Shown piece by piece: positions 1-12,599 of a stretch of 64,000 bases of DNA (within the stretch, counting starts at the first letter, position 1; each line of letters begins with the position of its first letter). The notes beneath the pieces are model-generated. The model was not told the origin of the DNA, did not search any database, and saw nothing but the letters and a program-made list of their open reading frames with translations. The stretch comes from Phellopilus nigrolimitatus (taxonomy: Eukaryota; Basidiomycota; Agaricomycetes; Hymenochaetales; Hymenochaetaceae), in contig JAJOHG010000010.1 in the NCBI GenBank assembly GCA_021029095.1, forward strand, positions 682,001-746,000, in the 5' to 3' direction. The translations under genes and the position numbers were made by a program.

Positions 1-841
1 CTCCCTTTCATGTCCGTTCAAGCACAAGCACAAGCCACATCCGAGCCAATATCGCAAGTACGAGCAAACGCCAATATAGCAGGTGAATTAACTGCATACA
101 CAGATATGAAAAGTCGAAAATAATTGAAATACTTACGATACGAGCAGTTGTGGCGTTAACAGCAGTTTCTTATAATTTCGGTCAGTGTTACAGTCGAGGA
201 AAAAAAGAGTCTAGCGCATGGTTTTCACAATTTTCGATATGAACAGTCCTAACTCTTACGGACGAGGTTAGTCCTTCAAATGACATCCTATCAAACGCGA
301 AGACTTAATGCCACTGACGATTTATCCCTTGATAGATTACATTTGTCTGGGTAGGCTTGCTGCGCGTTGTTCTTATGGCTGTCCAATGACGTTCTACCCT
401 TCCTACCTTTAAACAGAAAATGAAGTGGAGGCTGGGCACCTTCATCTATTTTATAGTACGCGGTGAGACTACCTACCTAAATTTTGACAGCTAATTTTTT
501 TTGTCAGACAAAATACCTGTCCATAGCCTGTCTTATGTGCGTGTTCCTTTCACTCATTGAAAGGATTAACGTAGACTGAAAAAGGCATTCAGCATCAATA
601 CAGGTATCCCTGTTCATTGGTAGCTCATTAGCAAGCAGATAACTAATTGGGGTAATCATGCATCATTACCATGCTAGCCATAACCATGTCGGATTTGTCT
701 GAAAACCTTCCGGGGGTCCAGGAGTAAGTAGTCGTTTAGATTCAAATACCCACTATAGATTCCTTTCTAATTTTAACACAGGGAGCTAATGTAAGTGCTA
801 CATCAAGTACGGAGAGAAAAAGACCAGATACTCAAAAGCAG

Positions 842-1838
842 TTTACTACTAAGAGTAAGCATCCTCTTTTATTATTTTAGTCGAGACGTGCACGAGCAGA
901 GCAGTTATCAGGCCATGGTATTTCGCTGCTTGTTCCTATCTTGGGGGATATTGTTTTGTTCACCGCAATGAGTAACTAATTTTGTTTTTTTGAGAAAGTA
1001 CATTCAAGACACTGATGCAGAGTTTCCAGTGCTGCTGCAACTGCGAGTGTATGCAATTTACGAGAAAAGTAAAGCGCTGCTCGCGGTGTTCTGTGTGCTT
1101 GACACGCTGGCTCTATCTATTTTCGTCTTCCTAGAAGTCACTTCAAACGATGGTATAAACGCTGGTGTGTTTGCTTAGTGCGACTGGAGATGCTCTAAAC
1201 TTACAGAAACTTTACTCAAATGCAGGATATGCACCACTCTCCTGGATTCCAGGAATTATCGTGGAAACTACAACATTCGGTCTTGTTGTTTACAAAATAC
1301 GGAAAAATCGCGATGCACTCCGCCACGACCGAGTCAAGCAAGCAACACTCTTGGAACTCATCATCCGAGGCAACGTGTTTTACTTTCTAATGTGCATCCC
1401 CCTTTTCAGGAAAAGATGATTGTCTTTAAATTTACTGTCCAATTTATTCTCAGCATACTTCTAGTATACCTGATTGGAGCTTGTCTAAGTCTATCCAAAT
1501 TCGTGAGCAAGATCATACCTGTTTTACTCCTTATGCTTGGATACAACCGTCTAAACTTCGCTCCTGGCGTTTCAGGCACTATTCTGGAATGGGCATTATG
1601 TAGCTTCTGTATCCATCTGCGGAATTATTGCTTCCAGGCTCTTCATTGCTCTGAGGAAGGATTTTCTGAAGCAGCTGGAGCTAACAGGAGTGCCTTCCAT
1701 AAGTACGACTTTTTTTGCATTGCCTGGAGATTCGGTATGATGCTGTTCAAAAATGCGGATGTGGAAATTGAAGCTAACGTCTATAATTGCTCAAAGGCTT
1801 GTTCTACAATCCAAAGCATGCTTGACAGTGAGTCATGA
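842..1838 (+). CDS. DUF6533-like multi-spanning membrane protein, copy A
   Basis: Several short exons together resemble the fungal DUF6533 membrane proteins, whose function is unknown. The block at 990-1,150 reads LLQLRVYAIYEKSKALLAVF and then a hydrophobic helix, matching the RVYAIY segment typical of the family. The next exon (about 1,200-1,400) reads LSWIPGIIVETTTFGLVVYK, then a basic loop and IIRGNVFYFLM, matching the last helices of the family. Canonical GT/AG pairs separate these pieces. The N-terminal exon before about 900 could not be assigned, so the start is approximate. Two close copies on the minus strand (7,140-8,160 and 14,783-15,840) keep the same exon layout, which argues that the pieces are genuinely coding. 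Localisation in a membrane is inferred from hydrophobicity only. Confidence 0.55.
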
Positions 1839-2169
1839 TGTGTGGAAGGAAATGTACCCTAACGGCTTCAAATCCACGGAGAAGGAGTTGAGGATAAGAG
1901 GGTTCTCTAAGCTTGTATGTTCGCCGGCGTGTTTTTTCTTTTTTGCTGGACACAGTTTGATTATTGTGTGTCAGGTCTCGACTCTTTTTTCCGTGAGACT
2001 TGATTTAAATGACGAAGGAAAGGACTGTGGAATATACTTGCATTTGTTGACGCAGTTATTCGACGACGTCATAATCTCGCAGCCGACCGGGAAAGCATAT
2101 GCCAAATATTTGCAGTTTTGCGTACGGAGTCATGACAAGTTTTGGTCATACCTTCTCTTCATGCTTTAA
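1753..2169 (+). other. Open frame of 138 codons downstream of DUF6533-like copy A
   Basis: This frame is open in copy A, but only fragments of it persist in copies B and C: a segment like LNDEGKDCRIYVYLLT is recognisable in C and a more diverged form in B. It may be the 3' end of the DUF6533-like gene, part of an untranslated region, or a chance frame. No known domain is visible. Confidence 0.2.
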
Positions 2170-2273
2170 GTGGACGATGTCCATCAACGACAGAAGCTTA
2201 TGCAAAGAAATAGAGTACACGCAGAAATACACTATCTAGATCCCTAATTACGCACTGTACGCCCTGAGCACCA

Positions 2274-5200
2274 TTAGTTTGATCTTGTACGATCTAAAAC
2301 ACCTAATTCCGCATCCCCATTCTCCGCACGCACCTGCGGAGCATCGTGTCGAGAAGTCATCGACGATATGCCGGCGAAGCTCCTCTTCCCCGCTCTGGTT
2401 GGCGTCTCTGGCCACCCCTTCGTCTTCGTGTTGCTAGCTTTGGCATCTGGCGACGCGAGCCCCTCAGAATCTGTGCCTGCGCCTGCCGCCTGGCGTTCCG
2501 CATGCGCTTTCTCCAGGCTCAGCTTGTTGATCAGGAACGTCCACAAGTTATTCCCGCTCATGCGCTGGTCGTGCGCGTTCGTCGGCTGGTCCGCGATCTT
2601 GCTCAGCCGCCGCGCCTCCGCCGTGTCACGCCGTGCGACGATACTGCTTGGCGGCGGCCGCTCCTCTCCGTCGAGCGCCCACGCCCACGACCAGCTCGCC
2701 GACGACCTCATTAGCCCTTCCTTCACGCCCTTTGCGCCTTTCTTCGCAGGAGGCTGGGCAGCGCCCGCAGTGCCATCGGCGTTCTGGAAGAAATGCATCT
2801 GCAGCTGCGCGATGTTGAGCACCGTCTCCGACTTCGCGATGTCGAGATTTCGCGCGCGCAGCTTGCGGATGGCTTTGATCGTCCGAGCGTATTTCTCGTC
2901 CCATTTCTTGCGTCCCTCGAGGTACCTCCTAATTGCCAATTCGCCCACCGCACCGATGACCTCCGAGACATCGTGCATGCTGCCAAATCGCATTCGGCTT
3001 CCAAGGCACGGAGCTCTCCCCGGATAGAGACACGTTCGCGAATCATGTTGTCGACAAAAGGAGATGAAGTAGTCTTGGTCCGTAGATACACCACAGGGTT
3101 CCCAGCGTATTGGATACCTTCGGGTTGGCTTGCAGCTATCGCATTAAGCCTTGAAGAAGTTGAGGAATGTATACTGCTCTCGCTTGCGCGACACGGGGGC
3201 TCGTCTGTAGCATTACCCGCGAGCTGAGCTTGCCGGGGTTCGGTGCTCGACCGAGCCGAGTAAGTAGACCGGCGCTTTGTAATTAATAGTGATGTTCTCC
3301 TGGAAACTCCGAGGGATAGCGATCGTCGATTGCTATGCTTCGAGTTGGGCGATGCATCGGCAATGCCATTTGTTGCTGGCGCAATTAGAGTGCCCGTGAT
3401 ATACTTGCAGAACAAAGCTATTGCACGGAAGCAAAACTTCGCTGGCGTGCAGAAAGAAAAAAGGACTGGAAGCACATGTGCGGTTTCTGTTGACAAAGGG
3501 GGTAAGTTATCCTGCATGAAAGGGCCAAATGAAAGAAGAGTAATGCTAACGATCGTAGACCTGCAGGTGCACTTGTGTTGGGCCATAGCGTTTCTCTATG
3601 CCTTCGAGCTTGGGATATAAATGCCTTGCTTCAGGTTTGACAAGATATCGCTCCGGATGTGCTGCTTTGTGGGCACTGTTTATTGGCGATGCAATTGTTA
3701 GATAAAGGTCAATAGAGAAAAAAAAGGCGAATAAGAACCTGTAGATGATCTCGTCCCTTAGCACCTCCGCGTCGCTCGCGATTATGTGCAGTGGAGGCAA
3801 GCCACCAAGATACGAAAGTGCGGGGCTCACGAGAGGATGAGCAACAAGATTGTTAGGCGCATATAAGTGCACCTGGTCGTGCACTTCTAATTTCTCTCCC
3901 ATCTCGGTAACGACAGTAATTGTCTGGTCGTTTGTCAGATCCGCCGTCGGTAAAGGCGCCGTCTCTCCAATGTTCAGATCGCGCTCTTTGTCGCGACGAT
4001 CAGAGACAGATCGCCGTACCGCCGCGGAGCGAACGTCACCAGTCTTGGCGTCGTCGGTTAACGTGGGCGGAGGGTGGTTGGCCGACTTGTCTCGATGACT
4101 GGACGTGCTCCTTGTTCTATGCTTGTCGCGGCCGTTAAATGTCAAATTGCGCTTCCAAAACCTCGGCGACCTTTCAGACTCGTCCTTAACCGGAGCTTTC
4201 CCGCCCTCGGCCATGTACTGGCGTGCCATAAGCTTAATGCGGGTGCGCAGGCTTGCTTGTACCTTATTCGTCAAATCATCGGACGGCGGTGGCCAGAGTG
4301 GTGAGGGCTTATACACCGAAAGCCCGTACTTGGGAATGACGTCCGTATTTGTATTCGTGTGTATACTGGGGAAGGAGTGCGACAAATCGCACCAGGGCGA
4401 TATGAGCACGCCGCCTGCAGGCATGGGCAAGTTCGTATCACGGAGAACCTGCAACAGAGCAAATGTGAGTCCTCCACCTGCAGAATCGCCTGAGATGACG
4501 ATGTGCGCAGGGTTGACGGGAGTATGTAGAGCATCGGGAGGAGGGCGAATAAGATATAAGTCTATTATTTTAAATGAGAAATTTCAACCATGTGCATGGG
4601 CGAAGGAAACGTACAAGCAGCTAATGCATCCTGTATGGCACAAGGGAAAGGATATTGAGGGGCAAGTCGATAATTTATTGCAAGGAGGCGGCAGCCAGAT
4701 TTGCGAGCAAAGCGCTGGAGAAAGTATCTAGTAGGCGTCAAAAAAAACGTGCACGAAAGAGCACTGCATTTCTTACCTCTCTTGATCAATGCTGCCGAAA
4801 TAATAACCACCTGGAATGCAAGATTGGGTTTCAATGATGGCAGATGTAGAGAATCACTTACCACCGTGGAAATATAGAATACATCTCAGTTCATTCATCT
4901 CCGGGCTATACACGCCCTCCTCCCCTTCAGCATTCTCCCGCTCGGCCTGCTCCTGCTGCTTTTGCCACTTCCTCGCCTCCTGGTGATCTTTCCTCGCGAC
5001 AATCCACTGTGAGTCGACACTAGCCATATTGTTAGTAAACAGCAGGTTTGGCATCGACACGCACTCACCCTTTAACACCGCGAACTTGCCACCATTTCGT
5101 ACCACCGACGAGCTGCCTCGTCTTCTCCTCGCCTCCCAGTGCTTCTATAAGATATGTAGCGGCATCATCGCAGCATGTCATAGGCACTAATAAGCGCATA

Positions 5201-5590
5201 ACATGTATCCATGGCGGACTCGGAGTTCGTGCATTAGAGAATTCCTGAAGTTCCTCGACTGTGTGACTGTAAATGTGTTATGAAAGGTTGAAAGGCGACG
5301 TTGGAAGATTATAGCTTGAACGTACTGGGTAGATGCGTCTAAAAATGACTGGGAAATGCTCAGATGACTATCTGCGGAAAGGAGCCAGAAAGACCAACCT
5401 TTACGATATAGAATGCCTCGTCATACAGCAACTCGTCACGACGCAAATCACCGCTCGACCCTGTCGCCGTTGCCGTCTTCACGTTCTTGTCCTTAAACAG
5501 TTGATCGAAGTAGTGCTTTACGAAGGTCTCCAAGACCCATGGCCCAGCATTGAGACCAACGTGGCGCGTCAACGCATTCAAGTTGGGCAT
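2274..5590 (-). CDS. HSL-type alpha/beta-hydrolase (esterase/lipase-like), probably truncated and frameshifted
   Basis: The gene reads right to left in about eight exons. It carries the marks of the hormone-sensitive-lipase family of alpha/beta hydrolases: the oxyanion-hole motif HGGGYYFGS (split by an intron near 4,860), NYRLAPQYPFP, the nucleophile elbow GDSAGGG near 4,490, LISPWCDL, the acid region IIASDAEVLRDE near 3,770 and a histidine in DLPHVLPVLF near 3,520. Such enzymes hydrolyse carboxyl esters; the substrate is not predictable here. A long charged C-terminal tail follows. The first ATG in a plausible context is at 5,590, but family members normally have further N-terminal sequence, and a dispersed repeat begins at about 5,757, so the 5' end may have been lost. 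The tail changes frame by one base near 2,990-3,000 with no intron signal. Pseudogene or assembly indel are both possible. Confidence 0.75.
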
Positions 5591-5756
5591 CTTGTGGTTT
5601 ATGGTCACCAAGAGGAACACATTGCCCGACGTTGGTTAGAGTCCGTTAGACGGGACACACGCAAAGAGTACAGGACTGTCATCTAGTCAGCGAGCTGACG
5701 AGCGCGTTTTTGCCGGTCTGGGAAGCCGCGCCTTGCACAGCCCGTGCCTCGTAGGG

Positions 5757-6430
5757 TTTACGGTAACATACCTACCTATGGAGATCCCTAATTCCTTCAT
5801 AAATAAATCACTCTTTTTGCTTTCCAAAGCTGGAGACTTCGAGACAAGTATAGCATTGGCACATACTTTTAAGAAAATTATCCGAGCCTTACAGTTATTC
5901 TGACAGAGTTGAAAGTTGAAACTGCGAAGGCCGACGCGACTTGCCGAAGAGTGCCGATCCTTGGCCGATCCTTTCTTTCTGTTCCCATCAAAAATGGGTA
6001 TCTCGAAGTCCTCCGTCTCTCAATTTAAGACTCAAAAGTCGTCGCACAAATAATCAGCCCCTCACCTCACGGAGTACAACTATCATTCATGATCAATACT
6101 CGTTTCTCGCGCCCTTCGCTCTTTGCGTTCTGTCTAGTCAAGCGAAGGACAGAAACGGGCTGCTCCATCTTTAGGTGACGGGAGGCTTCTAAGCTGGATT
6201 GGGTTGGTTGGCGCGGATGCGTTTTGACGGTGGTATTTGGTGGGGAGGTAGGAGTGGTTTGAAGTACCTTTAGCCGGCGCGGATATGATGCGTTTCTCGT
6301 GGTGGAGACCGGAAGGTTGTGGGTTGCGCAAAGCGCACGCTTAGGCCGTGCAGACACGCATGGGCTGCGATAGAGGAATGCTTTGAGGAAAAGGTGAATA
6401 CTGGTGCGTATTGAGCCCGGTCGTCGGTCG
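5757..6430 (+). repeat. Dispersed repeat R1, first copy
   Basis: The segment beginning GGTAACATACCTACCTA and containing GACTTCGAGACAAG, a TTTAAGACTCAAAAGTCGTC string and GAGGAAAAGGTGAATAC recurs at about 9,265-9,905 and 17,030-17,680 in the same orientation. No copy contains a convincing coding frame. The right end joins directly to a stub of the hydrolase gene near 6,430. Confidence 0.75.
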
Positions 6431-6434
6431 CCGA

Positions 6435-6600
6435 AGCTAGCACCACGAAGACGAAGGGGTGGCCAGAGACGCCGACCAGGACGGGGAAGAGGAGCTTCGC
6501 CGGCATATCGTCGATGACTTCTCGCCATGATGCTCCGCAGGTGCGTGCGGAGAATGGGGATGCGGAACTAGGTGTTTTAAATCGTACAAGATTAAACTAA
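6435..6600 (+). pseudogene. 3'-terminal stub of the alpha/beta-hydrolase
   Basis: About 165 bp matching the last codons and 3' flank of the hydrolase at 2,274-5,590, in opposite orientation. The sense strand here is plus. It carries the same TCGTCGATGACTTCTCG string and CTGCG-rich end. It lies immediately in front of DUF6533-like copy B, as the complete hydrolase lies against copy A, so it is a remnant of the duplicated module. Confidence 0.75.
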
Positions 6601-9600
6601 TGGTGCTCAGGGCGTACAGTGCGTAATTAGGGATCTAGATAGTGTATTACTGCGTGTACTCTGTTTATTTCTGCCGTTGATGGATATCGTCCGCTTAAAG
6701 CATGGAAAGAAGGGATGACCAAAGCTTGTCGTGGCAGGGTTTGTTTTTCCGTACGCAAAACTACGAAGTTAACTCTGCAAATATTTGGCATATGCTTTTC
6801 CGTTCGGCTGCAAGATTTTGACATCGTCGAATAAATGCGTCAATAAATGCACGTATATTCAACAGTCCCTTTCCTTCGTTACTTAAGTAAGTCAAAACTT
6901 TTATGGGGGAAAGAGTCGAGACCTGATACACGATGCATGATAAATAAACAATGCAAACCGATATAAATAATATCCACGCAATGATCAAACTGTGTCCAAA
7001 AAAACCGCCGGCGGGCATACAAGAAGCTTAGAGAACCCTCTGATCCTCAACAAAACCTCCGTGGATTTGAAGCTGTTGGGGTACATTTCCTTCCAGACAT
7101 CATGGCTCACTGTCGGGCATGGTTTGGAATTGTAGAAAAAGTCTTTAAACAATTATAGACGTTAGCTTCAATTTCCACATGCGTATTTTTGAACAGTATC
7201 ATACCGAATCCCCAGGCCGTGCAAAGAAAGCCGAATTTATGGTAGGCAGTCTTGGTGGATCTAGCTGCTTCAAGAAGTCCTTCTTCAGAGCAATGAAGAG
7301 CTTGGACGCAATGATTCCGGAGATGGATATGATTCCGGAGATGGATACAGAAGCTACATAATGCCCATTCCAGAACAGTGATGTCTGAAATGCCAGGAGT
7401 GAAATTAGACGGCTGTATTCAAGCATAAGAGGTAAAAGGGCTATGATCTTGCTCACTGATCTGGATAGAACTAGGCAAGCTCCAATCAGGTATACTAGAA
7501 GTATGCTGAAAACAAATCAGACAGTAAATCACGAAGATAATCATCCTTTCTTGAAAAGCAAAACGCACATTAGAAAATAAAACACGTTGCCTCGGATGAT
7601 GAGTTCCAAGAGGGTTGCTTGCTTGACTCGGTCATGGCGGAATGCACCGCGATTTTGACATATTTTGCAGACAACGAGACCGAATGTTGCAGTTTCCACG
7701 ATAATGAGTGGAATCCAGGACAGTGGTGAATATCCTGACACTGAGGAACGTTTTTGTAAGTTTAGAGCATCTCCAGCCGCACTAAGCAAACATACCATCG
7801 TCTACACCACCGTTTGAAATGACATCTAGGGAAACGAAAATAGATAGAGCCAGTGTGTCGAGCACACAGAACACCGCGAGCAGCGCTTTACTTTTTTCAT
7901 AAATTGCATACACTCGCAGTTGCAGCAGTACTAGAAGATCTGTATGAGTGTCTTGAATATACTTTCTCAAGGAAATGTTTACTTACTCATTGCAGAGAAC
8001 AAAACAATATCCCCCAAGATATACGCAAACGGCGAAATACCACGGTCTGATACCTCCTCTGCTCGTGTTTTGACTAGAAAATGAAAGAGGATGCTTACTG
8101 AAGCTTAGCAGTAAATTGCTTTTGAGTATCAGGTCTTTTCTCTTACTTGGTGCAGCACTTACATCTGTACAATAAAAAACGGTGACGCCGCCTCGGGCAC
8201 AGTTCCCTGAGTTAAAATTAGAAAGGAATGCATAGTGGTTACTTTAAATTTAGACGACTACTTACACCTCCCAGAAATCCTTCGGACGAATCCGACATGG
8301 TTATGGCTAGCATGGTAATGATGCATGATTACCCCAATTAGTTATCTGCTTGCTAATGAGCTACCAATGAACAGGGATACCTGTATTGATGCTGAATGCC
8401 TTTTTCAGTCTACGTTAATCCTTTCAATGCGTGAAAGGAACACGCACATAAGACAGGCTATGGACAGGTATTTTGTCTGACAAAAAAAAATCTAGCCGTC
8501 AAAATCTAGGTAGGTAGTCTCACCACGTACTATAAAATAAATGAAGGTGCCCAGCCTCCACTTCCTTTTCTTTTTAGAGGTAAGAAGAGTAGAAGTTATC
8601 GCACAGCTATAAGAACGATGCGCAGCAAGCCTACCCAGACAAATGCAATCTATCGAGGAATAAATCGTTAGTGACATCAAGTCTTCGCGTTCGATAGGAT
8701 GTCATTTGAAGAACTAACCTCGTCCGTAAGAGTTAGGACTATTCATGTCGAAAATTGTGAGCACCACGGGCTAGAATTTTTTCCTTGACCGTAACACTGA
8801 CTAAAATTATAAAAAACTGCCGTTAAAGCCGCAACTGCTCGTATCGTAAGTATTTCAAATATTTTCTACTTTTTCATATCTGTGTATGCAGTTAATTCAC
8901 CTGCTATATAGTTGTCTGCTTGTCCTAGCAATAATACATCCTCGAATGGTGCTTAATCTTGAGCAGACATGAAAGGCAGTGAGTCGAATGTGATACGGCA
9001 GCTCAGAGGCACCAGGATGGGGGGGAAGGCGAGCGGCGCGGTGCTCTTAAATATCTTCTGCCAAATTAGTTGAGATCAATCATTCCTCACATTGATTTCA
9101 GCGAATCAACGCGCGCTGCTGTCTACGTATACCAACGTTCTAAGACAGCAGTCAATCAGACATCTACGCAACGCATAGATCTCATGCAAAGATACCATCA
9201 ATAGAAATATGTAAGTACAAGTGATTTGAGCATTGAGATCGAGAATCAGCGAAATCACTGTCGTGACATTAGGTGGGTAACATACCTACTATTGGACCTA
9301 GTCCCTTCCAAAGTAAATCTGTCTTTTTTTCTTTCCAAAGCTGTAGACTTCGAGACAAACATAGCATTGGCACATATTTTCAATAAATTTATCAAGGCCT
9401 TACATTTGTTTTGACAGAGTTGAAACTGCGAAGGTCGACGCGACTTGCCGAAGAGTGCCGAAGAGTGCCGATCCTTGGCCGATCCTTTCTTTTTGTTCCC
9501 ATCCAAAATGGGTATCTCTCCATTCCTGGAAGTCCTCCGTCTCTCAATTTAAGACTCAAAAGTCGTCCCCCACCTTACAGAGTACCACCATCATCCACGA

Positions 9601-10260
9601 ACAATACTCATTGCTCGCGCCCTTCGCTCTTTCATTTTGTCTAGGCAAGCGAAGGACTGAAAACGGGCTGCGCCATCTTTAGGTGGCGGGAGGTTTCTAA
9701 ACTTGTCCGGTCGGCCGCACACGTTTTGACGGTGGTGAGGAGGTAAGGGTGATTTGACGTATCTTGAGCGGGCGCGGATATGATACATTTCCCGCGGTGG
9801 AGATCGGAAGGTTGTGGGTTGTGCGAGACGCACGCTTTGGTCGAGCAGACACGCATGGGGTGCTATGGGGAAATTCTTTGAGGAAAAGGTGAATACTGGT
9901 GCGTATTTGACACAATTCTCTGTATTTTTGAACCTAAAGTCAGATGGAAATGAAGTCGAACTGCGTAGGAAGGTTGTAGTTTTCAGTGAAATGGCAAGTA
10001 CTTCGTGTATTCCCTTTTTGTTCGCCTTTCCGCCGCCTGACGCATGCTTTCCCGCTTTCTTCGGTCGTGGACGAGATGACACCGTCCCGAGAACACCGTG
10101 TCCCTCACGCCATACGATCGCATTTAAACCGGTGCTGTTATTTTGACTGCTACGCAACACGGGATCGTCTACAAATGCCGGGCTGTATGTGCAACAACAC
10201 ATCTGTCAATGTCGGCTAGGTGACATGAGCTATGATGAAGATTGCATCCGACGTCCTTCC
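6600..10260. repeat. Segmental duplication, copy B (direct repeat of 14,290-18,080)
   Basis: This stretch holds DUF6533-like copy B on the minus strand, a spacer, a copy of repeat R1 and a conserved tail ending near ATGAAGATTGCATCCGACG (about 10,235). The same series in the same order and orientation occurs at about 14,290-18,080. The two segments are therefore long direct repeats separated by roughly 4 kb. The first 2.3 kb of the segment is also the inverse of copy A. Confidence 0.75.
7140..8160 (-). CDS. DUF6533-like multi-spanning membrane protein, copy B
   Basis: Minus-strand homologue of the gene at 842-1,838. Exons at 7,970-7,800 (VLLQLRVYAIYEKSKALLAV) and 7,790-7,560 (SWIPLIIVETATFGLVVCKI, then IIRGNVFYFLM) are well conserved. 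The downstream exon at about 7,456-7,200 carries a tandem duplication of codons around ISISGIISISG. Copy B differs from A and C mainly by substitutions, and the exon frames remain open. Function unknown; membrane location inferred from hydrophobic segments. The start exon near 8,100 is not resolved. Confidence 0.5.
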
Positions 10261-11683
10261 GGTGTTCGAGGAGCAAACCCGAGGTCGGATAACGCATAGA
10301 GCGTATTATCAAAGTCGTGGGAATCCCCAAAACACTTCGGCAACTACCGACCAAACTCATCCTTCATGTATATGTGCAAAGCTGCAAGATGGAGCAATGA
10401 GAGGCCACTGCCTCGTTACTGTAGACACGACCATCTTGTACCTTTGCGATGTCCAATGTATTTGTTGCCTTTGCTATAAGTCGTTCCCTCCATTGCGATT
10501 CTTCTTCAAGCTGTCAAGTTTGCACGGCGAGCTCTGTGCCCTCGCGACTGTCTCGCTCTCTCCCGCACGTCACCCTGCAAAGCTCAAAGCACACTACGCC
10601 ACGGCGCATATCATTCCCTCACTTTTTCATCTTTGTGGCTGTTGATTTGCGAGCTTTCCAAGTTTGTGTTGCAACGTCCAGATTTGTTCTTCTTTATGGT
10701 CGAATTTGCGTGCATTCACGGTCAAGCCCTCACAACCATATGGCCTGGTCGTGCAGGCCACTATACAAAGCTCAAAGTGCACTTAGCAACAACGGTGTGC
10801 TATACCCCGCTGGCGATGCTCAGAGCGTAATCCAAAAGGGTATACCTGCATCTTTCAAGACTTAAAAAGCGCCTTTTCTGTGTGAAGGAAGGGGTATCAC
10901 ATTTCATCACCAACATGTCATCACTTCGATACGGTCTTAGATACAGTGAGTACACCCTCTGTTGGTTTTCTCCTTCCTGGAACTTTTCATATGTATGGCT
11001 TCGCACTCCAGGAGGTTGCTGGACATCTCCCTCCTTCTCAAAGCTCGATCAATGTGAGCCACCCCTCCATTGTTTTCCATCCTTCATGGATTTCCTTATA
11101 TTTCTTTGTGTTGAAGTGGTAGCGATGCGAAACAGAAAATATAATCTGGGTAATCAAAGAGACTGGAATATTTTTTCTCTGATAACAAGAAAAGGAAGCA
11201 ACCCAAGCCTTGAACGTGCGTCATCCTCATCTATATCTCCTCCCTTGTATGTTTCTGAAAACAATGAATACTCATGCTCAACCTTGGAATGTAGTTGGGC
11301 ACACATTCTTCTATCCCAAAGAGAAAATTTGCAAGTATTTTGTCTGCTCCCACATCAGCTTCAAGTCGCTCTCTAGCAGCCACTCCATGCCCAACGAGCA
11401 AAACGAGCAACATGAAGTCATTGCCAAAGAGATGCTCAGGCGCTGGAATGTAGATAACGGAAAAAGTATCATCAAGCACACAGAGGGTGAGGAGGCTGAG
11501 ATTTATCCGTATGAACTGGGGGAGGAAGAGGAAGTTCTTCTGAATAAAGTCGTTGGATCTGAACCTGGATCCGGTCTGCTGGTGAACTGTGAATACCGTA
11601 CATTCATTAGCCGCCTGATTTCTTTCTTTTCACCGATTGCTCTCCCATTCCAAATGTTCATATTTGGTTGTTTATTTCTCTTA
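10260..11683. other. Unresolved stretch with one orphan open frame (11,210-11,725, +)
   Basis: No family is recognisable. The longest plausible frame on the plus strand (11,210-11,725) contains an acidic run EEAEIYPYELGEEEEVLL and the segment WNVVGHTFFYPKEKICKYF, which look protein-like, but no start context, introns or homology can be named. Its 3' end overlaps the start of the putative transposon at about 11,684. The rest of the interval shows only short frames. Confidence 0.25.
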
Positions 11684-12205
11684 GACCCGTGCTCACCCGA
11701 GAACCACTACAGGTCAGATCACTAGCGGGTCAGGTCAAGCTGGGTCAGTACTGGTCAGGTCAAGGTCAGCATCTGCCAGATTCTCCTGGCCCGCTTCGAC
11801 TAAAACAGACATAAATTCAAGTTCTTTTGTGACAAATACAGTATATGGTACTTGCAGTTTAGTGTCACTGCTTACAAAGCTAAGACCGGATTACATATAA
11901 TGCACGAAGTTGAGTATGCTTTTCTTAGCTTCCTCAGGAAAAGGGAACTTTTGCGTTAGAATTTTATTACAATGAGTGTCTTATAAAGTGCACATGGCAT
12001 CTTTAGAATATTTTGCGAGAACATTTTGTGGAAAGATATGTTTACTTGCAGGTCGACCCCGGCCTGACCTGCTGGGTCAGGCCAGTCACAGCGGGTCAGG
12101 TCAAGGTCAGCTAAGATTCAGAAAATTCCAACCTGGCCAGGTCAGGTCAGGGTCGAGTGGAAAAGTGCACTGACCTGGCCCGACCTGACCTTTGAGAACA
12201 CTAGT
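11684..12205. mobile_element. Candidate non-autonomous DNA transposon with GGTCAGGTCA subterminal repeats
   Basis: Both ends of this roughly 520 bp segment are crowded with GGTCAGGTCA, CTGGGTCAG and CCTGACC motifs (11,709-11,790 and 12,053-12,195). The middle is AT-rich with no coding frame. The outer ends read TAGACCCGTGCTCA on the left and, in reverse complement, TAGTGTTCTCAAAGG on the right, a weak terminal inverted similarity. Dense subterminal repeats of this kind are a habit of hAT-type elements, so a hAT-like miniature element is the best guess. I could not find a clean target-site duplication. Confidence 0.45.
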
Positions 12206-12599
12206 GTACAGTCTAGCACGAGTCCATGGAATCTGTGGGTATGGGCGAGCGGCATGGCGTGAGGACAAGCACAAGAGGCAGTTTGGATTTGTTGAGCAGC
12301 GTGGAGGTCATCGGAACAGCATTAATTGTGCAGCGCTGGTAAGATGGGTCCGCGTTCGCGTGCGGGAATGGTGAGATGCACGCATTCGGCAGTAAGTGGA
12401 TTTCAGGAGGCAGCACGTACAGTTCGTGCGGGCCAGTGATGCGGTGCGTACAGTCCGTGCGGGTCAGTAGATGCGGCGAAGCGCGCGGGCGGTGCGTACC
12501 TGAGTAAGCGACATGTAAAGCCACTCTACGAGATTGAGCTCGTGAGCCTGCCAGAGCGCCGCGGCAGGGACCTGCTGCGCTGGCGCGTGCGCGGCGACG

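Larger units (their letters stand above)
75..2465 (+). repeat. Segmental duplication, copy A (DUF6533-like gene plus hydrolase 3' end)
   Basis: This stretch reappears inverted at about 6,430-8,912 (copy B) and, except for its hydrolase end, at about 14,290-16,545 (copy C). Shared landmarks are the DUF6533-like exons, the run of T or A tracts around 490 and the GGGATCTAGATAGTG-like string near 2,240. The right end runs about 190 bp into the 3' end of the hydrolase gene. The left end fades near position 75. Boundaries were set by eye and may be off by tens of bases. Confidence 0.8.

Noticed and set aside
7310..7350. Short tandem repeat GGAGATGGATATGATTCC as a regulatory array
   Set aside because: It is a single extra copy of an 18-base unit inside an exon of DUF6533-like copy B, so a small coding duplication.
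10232..10865. Overlapping plus-strand frames rich in S, H and C as coding sequence
   Set aside because: They do not persist beyond the first few codons in the matching segment near 18,040 and show no domain.
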